Assembly (NCBI RefSeq): GCF_008705135.1
Contig: NZ_CP023694.1
Location: 6,119,001 to 6,183,000 of the forward strand
From: Streptomyces coeruleorubidus
GTDB taxonomy: Bacteria > Actinomycetota > Actinomycetes > Streptomycetales > Streptomycetaceae
Reading direction: 5' to 3'
Length of the DNA: 64,000 nucleotides
Below the pieces are notes generated by a model. The model had not been told where the DNA came from, made no database searches, and was given only the letters and a program-made list of their open reading frames with translations. This document shows positions 7,187 through 13,955 of this stretch, in pieces (the stretch's first letter is position 1; each line of letters begins with the position of its first letter). Position numbers and translations under genes: made by a program.

Positions 7187-7504
7187 ATGTTCCGTCCGAA
7201 GATCCCGACCATGCCCACGCCGACCGGCCAGGTCACGTCGCCCGTCGTGGTCGAGCCGAGCGCCATCGTCCCGGCCGCCCAGACCTCGCCGCCTGCCCCG
7301 GTGGCCCCGGCTCCTGCCCGGCCCACGGTGCAGCTCACCCCCGGCACCGCTCTCGCCCTCGTCGGCGGCGGCACCGCCGTAGTCCTGGTCGTCGGCGCCG
7401 TCCTGGTCTCCATGCTCCTCGCGGTCGCCATCACCGGCGCCTCGGTCGCCGTCTGCGCCGTCGTCCTGCGCTCCCTGCTCGCCTCGGAGACGAAGCGACG
7501 CTGA
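7187..7504 (+). CDS. SpdD-like membrane protein
   Basis: This 105-residue protein has a Pro/Ala/Thr-rich N-terminal half. One long or two closely spaced membrane helices follow (about residues 52-95, rich in Val, Ala and Leu), then a basic tail, ETKRR. It starts at an ATG seven bases after GAAGGGAGAA. Its position between the other spread proteins and the replication gene matches SpdC/SpdD-type proteins of Streptomyces conjugative elements. Function is inferred from that context only. Confidence 0.7.
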   Translation: MFRPKIPTMPTPTGQVTSPVVVEPSAIVPAAQTSPPAPVAPAPARPTVQLTPGTALALVGGGTAVVLVVGAVLVSMLLAVAITGASVAVCAVVLRSLLASETKRR

Positions 7505-7593
7505 CCGGCCCCCGGGCGGCTCCGATACCGCCAAGCATCCGCCGCCCGGGCGCCGTCCCTGTCCGATCCACTGAACCGGAAGGAACCCCCAGC

Positions 7594-7782
7594 ATGACTC
7601 ACCGCACCGCCACGCCGACGCCCCGCATCTGCCCCAACTGCGACGGCTTCGCTACCGCCGCCATCACCACCGGCGGCCGCGACCGGCACGGCCACCTGCC
7701 CACGCTCACCATCGACTGTCGGGCCTGCAACGGCCAGGGCACCGTACCCGCCCGCCGCGTCCAGGAGGGTGCGCGTGCCTGA
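7594..7782 (+). CDS. Small zinc-ribbon protein of the element
   Basis: The 62-residue protein carries two CxxC pairs (CPNCDG and CRACNG) about 30 residues apart, like a DnaJ-type zinc ribbon. It starts at an ATG preceded by GGAAGGA. The stop codon lies inside the start of the replication initiator gene, so the two overlap by eight bases and are probably translationally coupled. No function is known. Confidence 0.7.
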   Translation: MTHRTATPTPRICPNCDGFATAAITTGGRDRHGHLPTLTIDCRACNGQGTVPARRVQEGARA

Positions 7783-9148
7783 CCTGCTCAACCCGACCAC
7801 CCTCGGCGATCTGCTGAGGGTGGCCTCGGCATCCGACTTTGACCGCTGGCACGAGCAGATCCGCCGCACCGGCGGCTGCGCCGACCCCATCCACCTCACC
7901 GGCTGGACGATCACCAAGGACAAGACCACCGGCGAGACCCTGCACCACTACACCACCGCCAACGAGCCGGGCGGACGCCTCCGCGTCGCCTGCGGCAACC
8001 GCCGCGCCTCCCGCTGCCCCTCCTGCGCCTGGACCTACGCAGGGGACACCTACCACCTCATCCGCGCAGGGCTCGCCGGAGACGACCGACGGGACATCCC
8101 CACCGCCGTCCGCGACCACCCCCGCGTCTTCGCCACCCTCACCGCCCCCTCCTTCGGCCCGGTCCACAACCGGCCCGATCACGGCGCCTGCCGATGCGGC
8201 ACCCACCACGCCGCCGACGATCCCGCCCTCGGTACGGCCCTCGATCCGGCCACCTACGACTACGCGGGCGCCGTGCTGTTCAACAACCACGCCGGGCAGC
8301 TCTGGCAGCGCTTCACCAACCGGCTCCGCCGCGAGATCGCCGCCCGCGCCGGCATCACCCAGCGCGAGCTGAAAGAGTGCGCCCGCCTCTCCTACGGCAA
8401 GGTCGCCGAGTTCCAAAAGCGCGGCGCCGTGCACTTCCACGCCGTCATCCGCATCGACGGCCCCGACGGACCCGAGACCGCCCCGCCCGCCTGGGCCACG
8501 GTCAACCTCCTCGCCGACTCGATCCGTGCAGCTGCCGCGCACTCCTACACCTCGGTCTCCGTCCCGGCCGCCGAGGACCAGCCCGCCCGTACCTTCCGCT
8601 GGGGCACCCAGCTCGACGTCCGCCCCGTGAAGGCCTTCGGCGACGGCTCCGACATCACCGAGCAGGCCGTCGCCTCGTACGTGGCCAAGTACGCAACCAA
8701 GGCCGCCGAGAACACCGGCACCCTGGACCGACGCATCGGCGAACTCGCCGAACTCGACCGCCACGGTGTCCCGGACCACACCCGCCGCCTCATCGAGGCC
8801 TGCAAGCAGCTCGACCCGCTCTACCCGGAACGGCGCCTGTGGGCCTGGGCACACATGCTCGGCTTTCGCGGCCACTTCTCCTCCAAGTCCCGCCGGTACT
8901 CCACCACCCTCGGCGCCCTGCGCCAGGCACGCGCCGACTACCGCGCCGCCCAGGAACACGCCGCCCTCGGGCTGGACGACCGCGAGCCGGACACCGTCCT
9001 GGTCCTGGCCGACTGGCAGTACGCCGGGCACGGCCACACTCCCGGCGAGTCCGCCCTCGCCGCCACCATCGCCCGCGACCTCCAGCTCAACCGCGAAACC
9101 GCCCGCGAAGCCCTACGTGACCAGCTCGCCGACGAAAGGGAGTGCTGA
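7775..9148 (+). CDS. repSA: Rolling-circle replication initiator, RepSA family
   Basis: This 457-residue protein (GTG start, AGGAGG six bases upstream) resembles the pSAM2 initiator RepSA. An N-terminal zinc-binding region has CGNRRASRCPSC and CRCGTHH. The HUH metal motif is His220-Phe-His222 (AVHFHAV). The catalytic tyrosine motif is SYVAKYATK with Tyr302 and Tyr306. Such proteins nick one strand at the double-strand origin and start rolling-circle replication of the excised circle before transfer. The gene overlaps the zinc-ribbon gene upstream and is followed three bases later by the excisionase gene, giving the rep-xis-int order typical of AICEs. Confidence 0.88.
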   Translation: MPDLLNPTTLGDLLRVASASDFDRWHEQIRRTGGCADPIHLTGWTITKDKTTGETLHHYTTANEPGGRLRVACGNRRASRCPSCAWTYAGDTYHLIRAGLAGDDRRDIPTAVRDHPRVFATLTAPSFGPVHNRPDHGACRCGTHHAADDPALGTALDPATYDYAGAVLFNNHAGQLWQRFTNRLRREIAARAGITQRELKECARLSYGKVAEFQKRGAVHFHAVIRIDGPDGPETAPPAWATVNLLADSIRAAAAHSYTSVSVPAAEDQPARTFRWGTQLDVRPVKAFGDGSDITEQAVASYVAKYATKAAENTGTLDRRIGELAELDRHGVPDHTRRLIEACKQLDPLYPERRLWAWAHMLGFRGHFSSKSRRYSTTLGALRQARADYRAAQEHAALGLDDREPDTVLVLADWQYAGHGHTPGESALAATIARDLQLNRETAREALRDQLADEREC

Positions 9149-9150
9149 CC

Positions 9151-9348
9151 ATGGCCTCAGAGTTGCCGAATCGGTTCCTGACGCCTGAGGACCTGGTCGA
9201 GATGTTCGAACTGCCCAGCGTCGAAACCGTCTACCAGTGGCGGCGCAAGCGCACTGGTCCCCGCGGCTTCCGAGTCGGACGGCACCTGCGCTTCGACCCG
9301 AACGACATACGGGCCTGGGTGGACTCCCAGCTCGGGGAAGCTGCCTGA
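9151..9348 (+). CDS. xis: Excisionase-like helix-turn-helix protein (Xis)
   Basis: The 65-residue protein is a MerR/HTH_17-type domain (FLTPEDLVEMFELPSVETVYQWRRKRTGPRGFRVGRHLRFDPNDIRAWV), the form used by small recombination directionality factors. Such proteins bind the att arms and shift the integrase from insertion to excision. Its TGA overlaps the ATG of the integrase gene (TGATG), so the two products are probably made together. A GAAAGGGAG ribosome binding site precedes the ATG. Confidence 0.85.
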   Translation: MASELPNRFLTPEDLVEMFELPSVETVYQWRRKRTGPRGFRVGRHLRFDPNDIRAWVDSQLGEAA

Positions 9349-10583
9349 TGGCCGGGCATATCCAGGACCGTTGGTACCGGACCGAGGTCGGCCCGGACGG
9401 CAAGACACGCAAGGTCAAGACCGACCGCCACGGAACGGGCATGCGTTACCGGGCTCGCTACGTCGGACCGGACGGCACGGAGAAGTCCAAGAGCTTTCCT
9501 GACCGCCAGAAGCGGCTTGCTGAGCAGTGGCTGGCGCAGATCGAGGCGGACATGTCGCGCGGGCAGTACATCGACCCGCAAGCAGGGCGCCTCACCGTTC
9601 GCCAGCATGCGGAACGGTGGCTTGCGTCGCTCACCATGGACCCGGGCACGTTCGTGGGCACCGAGCAGCGCATCCGCCTGCACGTCCTGCCGTATCTGGG
9701 CAGTCGCACTCTGGGCTCGCTCCGCCCGACGCACATTCGTGAGTGGCTTCGGAAGTTGCAGGACAGGGGAGTCGCTCCCGCGTATCAGCGGGTCATCTTC
9801 GCGAACCTCTCCACGATGCTGACGGCGGCCGTGGATGATCGCCTGATTCCTGAGAACCCTTGCCGTTCCTCGTCAGTGCGGGCGCCGAAGCTCGACCCTC
9901 GCCGGATCGCTCCGTGGCCGCGCGAGCGTGTGCTCGCCATTCGCTCGGCGCTGCCTGAGCCGTACCGGGCCATGGTGGATTTGGCCGGCGGGTGCGGCTT
10001 GCGCCAGGGCGAGGTCCTGGGCCTGGCGGTCGAAGACGTGGACTTCATCGATGGAGTCGTGCACGTGGTCCGACAGGTCAAGCTCATCCGTAACCGCCCC
10101 GTGTTCGCGCCGCCCAAGGGAGGCAAGACACGCACAGTCCCGCTGCCCGAGAGCGTTGCTCGGTCGATCGAGGAGCACATCGGCCAGCACCCGCCCGCTG
10201 ATGTGACGCTGCCGTGGCGGGAGGTCGACGGCTCGCCGGTCACCGCGTCCCTGCTCTTTCACAGGGATCAGGGCCGTCCGGTCAACCGGAACGACTTCAA
10301 CCGCTGGACCTGGTATCCGGCCCTGGACACGTCGGGTATCCCTCGCGGCCGGGCGAGCGGAATGCACGCGCTGAGGCACTTCTACGCGTCCGTTCTCCTG
10401 GACGCGGGGGAGAGCATCAAGGCCCTGAGCGAGTACCTCGGTCACCACGATCCAGGCTTCACGCTGCGCACGTACACGCACCTGATGCCCAGCAGCGAGA
10501 AGCGGACCCGAGAGGCAGTGAACCGTGCCTTCGCCGACGGCCCGGACACCGATGACGGCCCCACGACGGCCCAGGGGGAGTGA
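9348..10583 (+). CDS. int: Tyrosine integrase of the AICE
   Basis: This 411-residue integrase inserts and excises the element by site-specific recombination. It has an N-terminal arm-binding region, a SAM-like core-binding domain (about residues 75-165, VRQHAERWLASLTMDPGTF...) and a C-terminal catalytic domain. The catalytic set is complete: Arg219 (GLRQGE), His340 and Arg343 (HALRHF), His366 (LGHHDPG) and nucleophile Tyr376 (RTYTHL). The start overlaps xis by one base. In most AICEs the att site lies just beyond int, so the right end should fall in 10584-10730, but no tRNA 3' end is visible there. Confidence 0.92.
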   Translation: MAGHIQDRWYRTEVGPDGKTRKVKTDRHGTGMRYRARYVGPDGTEKSKSFPDRQKRLAEQWLAQIEADMSRGQYIDPQAGRLTVRQHAERWLASLTMDPGTFVGTEQRIRLHVLPYLGSRTLGSLRPTHIREWLRKLQDRGVAPAYQRVIFANLSTMLTAAVDDRLIPENPCRSSSVRAPKLDPRRIAPWPRERVLAIRSALPEPYRAMVDLAGGCGLRQGEVLGLAVEDVDFIDGVVHVVRQVKLIRNRPVFAPPKGGKTRTVPLPESVARSIEEHIGQHPPADVTLPWREVDGSPVTASLLFHRDQGRPVNRNDFNRWTWYPALDTSGIPRGRASGMHALRHFYASVLLDAGESIKALSEYLGHHDPGFTLRTYTHLMPSSEKRTREAVNRAFADGPDTDDGPTTAQGE

Positions 10584-10689
10584 GGCTGGAGGAAACCCGC
10601 AGGTGGGGCCAGGTTCCGCCTGACTTGCCGGTGTACTGACCGGACGGGCCGGCATACCGAGCCGTATCCGGCATCCCTTCCCGAGTGGC

Positions 10690-10722
10690 GGGGCTTCGCG
10701 CACCACGGGTGCCCGGAGCCCC
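10690..10722. terminator. Nested hairpin between integrase and peptidase genes
   Basis: GGGGCT at 10690-10695 pairs with AGCCCC at 10717-10722, and GCACC at 10700-10704 pairs with GGTGC at 10708-10712. The two flanking genes converge on it, so it could stop transcription from both. There is no U tract, which is usual in Streptomyces. Confidence 0.5.
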
Positions 10723-10730
10723 CGCCGTCG

Positions 10731-12200
10731 TCATGAGCAGACCTTGCCGTCCTTCGGCACCGTCCCGTCCAGCAGATACGCGTCCACTGTGGAGTCGACA
10801 CAGTCGCTGCCGCTGCCGTACGCGCCATGTCCCTCGCCCCGCCAGGTGAGCATCACTCCGACGCCCTTGCCCAGCTCGTCGGCCATCCTCCGGGCACCCT
10901 CGTACGGGGTGGCCGGGTCGCCGGTGTTGCCGACGACCAGGACCGGTGCCGCGCCGGGGGCGCTCACCTCCGGGGTGTCGTGCTGCCCGGGCACCGGCCA
11001 GTCGTGGCACCAGCCGGCCGTGTCCCAGCCGAGGAACGTCCCGAAGACGGGGGAGATCTTCTCGAACTCCGGCAGCAGTTTCTTCGTGGTCGCCGCGGTC
11101 GGCCGCTGCCGGTCGTCCAGGCACGATATGACCCGTTGCGCGTGGGTTGTCGTGCCGTAACGCCCCGACGCGTCGCGCTCGTTGTAGCCGTCGGCGAGGG
11201 CCAGCAGCTCCGAGCCGTCTCCCCGCTCGGCCGCATCGAGGGCGCTGGTCAGTGTCGGCCAGCTGTCCTTGCTGTACAGGGGCAGGATGATGCCGGTGGC
11301 CGCGAGCGTCTGTGTCAGCTTCCGCCCGGGCGTACCCGCCGGCAGGGGCCGGGCGTCGATCCGCCGCAGCAGGTCCGCGATCTTCCGCGAGCCCTCCGCA
11401 GGGTCCTGGCCCGTGGACTCGAGGTAGGCGTTCAGGGCGCGCTGGAAGCCCCTGGCCTGGTTCTTGGCGTGCCCCACCGCGTCGGCGCCGGGGTCGACGA
11501 CCGCGTCCAGGGTCATCCGCCCCACCTTCTTCGGGAACAGATGCGCATACGTGCCGCCCAGCTCGGTCCCGTAGGAGATGCCGAAGTAGTGCATCTTCTT
11601 GTCGCCGAGGACCTCCCGGATGCGGTCCATGTCGCGGGCCGAGTCGGCGGTCGACACGTGCGCCATCAGCTTCCCGGCGTCCTTCTGACAGCCCTTGCCG
11701 AAGTCGGCGGCGTCCTGGAAGTACGCCCTCTCCTCGGCCGGTGTGTCCGGCGTGACGTCCACCGACTCGGCCGCCTGGATCGCCTTGTCGCCGCGGCAGC
11801 GCACGCCCTCGCTGGCACCGACGCCGCGCGGGTCCCAGCTCACCAGGTCGTACTGCTCACGCAGTCGGGAGACGGTCGGGGCGTAGGACGGCATCATGGA
11901 CACGCCCGAGGCGCCGGGGCCGCCGAAGTTGAACAGGAGCGAGCCGACGCGGTCGCCACCGCGGGCCTTGGCGCGGATCAGCGCCAGCCCGATGGTCTCG
12001 CCGTCCGGCTCGGACCAGTCCAGCGGCACCTTCAGCGTCGCGCACTGCCAGTCGCTGCTCGGCGCGGGGCCGTCGGCGGTGGCCTTGCAGCGGCCCCAGG
12101 AGAGCCCGCCCTTGCCGTCGTCCGACGAGCCGCCGCTGCACCCCGCGACGAGCAGTGCCGAGGCGGCCGCCAGAGCGGTCCACCGTGCGAAACGCGTCAT
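10731..12200 (-). CDS. Secreted S33 tripeptidyl aminopeptidase (lipoprotein)
   Basis: The 489-residue protein has a lipoprotein signal peptide with lipobox LLVAGC at residues about 16-21, so it is probably anchored outside the membrane. The alpha/beta-hydrolase fold is of the S33 aminopeptidase type. It has an oxyanion NFGGPGASG motif, nucleophile Ser in GISYGTELGG, the acidic residue in GNTGDPATPY and the histidine in GEGHGAYG near the C terminus. It is close in sequence to the neighbouring gene at 12335-13882 and to the Streptomyces mycelium-associated peptidases SlpD/SlpE. These enzymes cut tripeptides from N termini. The start follows 130 bases of non-coding DNA. Confidence 0.88.
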   Translation of the reverse strand: MTRFARWTALAAASALLVAGCSGGSSDDGKGGLSWGRCKATADGPAPSSDWQCATLKVPLDWSEPDGETIGLALIRAKARGGDRVGSLLFNFGGPGASGVSMMPSYAPTVSRLREQYDLVSWDPRGVGASEGVRCRGDKAIQAAESVDVTPDTPAEERAYFQDAADFGKGCQKDAGKLMAHVSTADSARDMDRIREVLGDKKMHYFGISYGTELGGTYAHLFPKKVGRMTLDAVVDPGADAVGHAKNQARGFQRALNAYLESTGQDPAEGSRKIADLLRRIDARPLPAGTPGRKLTQTLAATGIILPLYSKDSWPTLTSALDAAERGDGSELLALADGYNERDASGRYGTTTHAQRVISCLDDRQRPTAATTKKLLPEFEKISPVFGTFLGWDTAGWCHDWPVPGQHDTPEVSAPGAAPVLVVGNTGDPATPYEGARRMADELGKGVGVMLTWRGEGHGAYGSGSDCVDSTVDAYLLDGTVPKDGKVCS

Positions 12201-12334
12201 GTACCCATCCCCCCTCGCAGGCCGTCCGCACGTGCCGCGGATGGCGGTCAGGCCATGGTAGGCAGATCCCGCGTCGGCCGTTGCAGCCTGTGGATAACCT
12301 TCTGACCTGTGCGTTTGCCGAGCCGGGGCTGATC

Positions 12335-13882
12335 TCAGGTGCAGACGGTCTCCGCCCGCGGCACCTTTCCGTCCAGCAGATAGCCGTTCACCGCGTCCTG
12401 CACGCACTTGTTCTTGCTGCTGTAGGCGCCGTGTCCCTGCCCCCGGTACGTCAGCTCGACACCGACGCCCTCGCCCAGCGCGTCCACCATCTTCCGTGTG
12501 CCCTCGTACGGGGTGGCCGGGTCGCCGGTGTTGCCGACGACCAGGATCGGCGCAGCGCCCGGCGCTCTCACGTCCGGATGGTCGGCGGCGCCCGCCACGG
12601 CCCAGTCGGTGCAGCCGATCATGCCCCACGCCATGGCGTCGCCGAACAGGGCGGACGCGGCCCGGAACTCGGGCAGCTTCCGCTCCACGAAGGCGGCGTC
12701 GTAGCGGGGTTTGGAGTCGGCGCAGCCGATGGCCCTGTGGGCGGCGGTCGAGTTGTCGTACTCGCCGTTCTCACTGCGCCCGTTCATGGAGTCGGACAGC
12801 AGCATCAGAATCGTGCCGTCACCGTCGTACGCCTGCTGCAGGCCCTGGGTGAGGTACTCCCAGAGCTCCTGCGAGTACAGCGCCTGCAGGATGCCGTCGG
12901 TCGCCGCGGTCTGGGTCAGTTCGCGCGGGAAGACGCCCCGGATCGGCCTGCGGTCGAGGTCCTTCAGCAGCGCGCCGATACGGTCCTTCACGTCCTGCGC
13001 GCTGTCGCCGATGGGGCACTCCTCGGTCTTCGACACGCAGTCCTCGGCGAAGTTGTCGAGCGCGAGCTGGAATCCCTTGGCCTGGGCCAGCGAGCCCTGT
13101 TCGCCGTTCTTCGTGGGGTCGACGACGGCGTCGAACACGGCACGGCCGACCTTCTGGGGGAACAGGTGGGCGTAGACGCCGCCGAGTTCGGTGCCGTAGG
13201 AGATGCCGAAGTAGTGGAGCTTGTCGTCGCCGAGGACCTGGCGCATCAGGTCCAGGTCGCGGGCCGCGTCGGTGGTACGCACGTGCGGCAGGATCGTCTC
13301 GGAGTTCTGCTCGCAGTCGTCGTTGAACTCCTTGGTGTTCTCCAGAAGTTCGGTGCGCTCGGCTGCGTCGTCGGGTGTGCCGTCCTGCTGGAAGTACGCG
13401 TCGAGCTGCTGGTCGTTCTGGCAGATCACCGGGGCGCTGCGGCCGACCCCGCGCGGGTCGAAGCTGACCAGGTCGTAGCTGGTGCGCAGGGTCTCGTAGT
13501 CCTCCGCGGAGCCGGGCAGCGAGGTGACGCCCGAGCCGCCGGGGCCGCCGAAGTTGAAGATCAGCGAGCCGATGCGTGCGCCCTCGTCGCCGCTGCTCCT
13601 GGCCCGGATCAGCTCGAGGCCGATCGTGTCGCCCTTGGGGTCGTCCCAGTCGAGCGGGGCCTTCATGGTGGCGCACTGCCACTCGCCGCCGTCCGGCAGC
13701 GGTGAGGGCGAGGCGCCTCCTCCCTGGGCATCGGACGGCGTCGGGCAGTCCTCCCAGCTCAGCTCCTGCCGCGTCAGGTCCTCGTCCTTCGCCTCGTCGT
13801 CACCGCAGCCGGCCAGCACGGTGGACAGCAGTACGGCGGTGACGGTCAGGGCGGCGGTGCGCAGCCGGAGGAGGGTTGGCAT
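12335..13882 (-). CDS. Secreted S33 tripeptidyl aminopeptidase (lipoprotein), paralogue
   Basis: This 515-residue protein has a signal peptide and lipobox (LLSTVLAGC, about residues 18-26). It carries the same catalytic set as the downstream gene: NFGGPGGSG, GISYGTELGG, GNTGDPATPY and GQGHGAYSS. The two share most motifs and differ in the middle cap region, which here carries extra cysteines (CVSKTEECP). Tandem orientation and similarity indicate an old duplication. Slp-type peptidases are extracellular, active on tripeptides, and needed for growth on minimal medium in some strains. An ATG start with no closer alternative is used. Confidence 0.88.
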   Translation of the reverse strand: MPTLLRLRTAALTVTAVLLSTVLAGCGDDEAKDEDLTRQELSWEDCPTPSDAQGGGASPSPLPDGGEWQCATMKAPLDWDDPKGDTIGLELIRARSSGDEGARIGSLIFNFGGPGGSGVTSLPGSAEDYETLRTSYDLVSFDPRGVGRSAPVICQNDQQLDAYFQQDGTPDDAAERTELLENTKEFNDDCEQNSETILPHVRTTDAARDLDLMRQVLGDDKLHYFGISYGTELGGVYAHLFPQKVGRAVFDAVVDPTKNGEQGSLAQAKGFQLALDNFAEDCVSKTEECPIGDSAQDVKDRIGALLKDLDRRPIRGVFPRELTQTAATDGILQALYSQELWEYLTQGLQQAYDGDGTILMLLSDSMNGRSENGEYDNSTAAHRAIGCADSKPRYDAAFVERKLPEFRAASALFGDAMAWGMIGCTDWAVAGAADHPDVRAPGAAPILVVGNTGDPATPYEGTRKMVDALGEGVGVELTYRGQGHGAYSSKNKCVQDAVNGYLLDGKVPRAETVCT

Positions 13883-13955
13883 GGTTCCATCCTGCGGCGG
13901 TCCGGAGCGGGGCGCTCGGGGCGCGTGCCGTACGAGGTAAAAGGGCTCAGTGAGG

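Larger units (their letters stand above)
1618..10583. mobile_element. Actinomycete integrative and conjugative element (pSAM2 type), core region
   Basis: The stretch contains every module expected of an AICE. Site-specific recombination is int and xis. Rolling-circle replication is RepSA. Double-strand DNA transfer is the FtsK-like translocase. Spread uses four small proteins. Repression is a KorSA-like GntR protein with three operators, and immunity is a Pif-like Nudix protein. The coordinates given are the first and last recognised genes, not the true ends. The right end probably lies between 10584 and 10730; the left end may lie within 1-1617 or outside the window. All key residues in int, rep and tra are intact, so it looks functional. 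Confidence 0.85.

Noticed and set aside
10827..13705. Long plus-strand frames (492 and 516 residues) across the two S33 peptidases
   Set aside because: Both are antisense shadows; the minus-strand frames have signal peptides and complete catalytic motifs.
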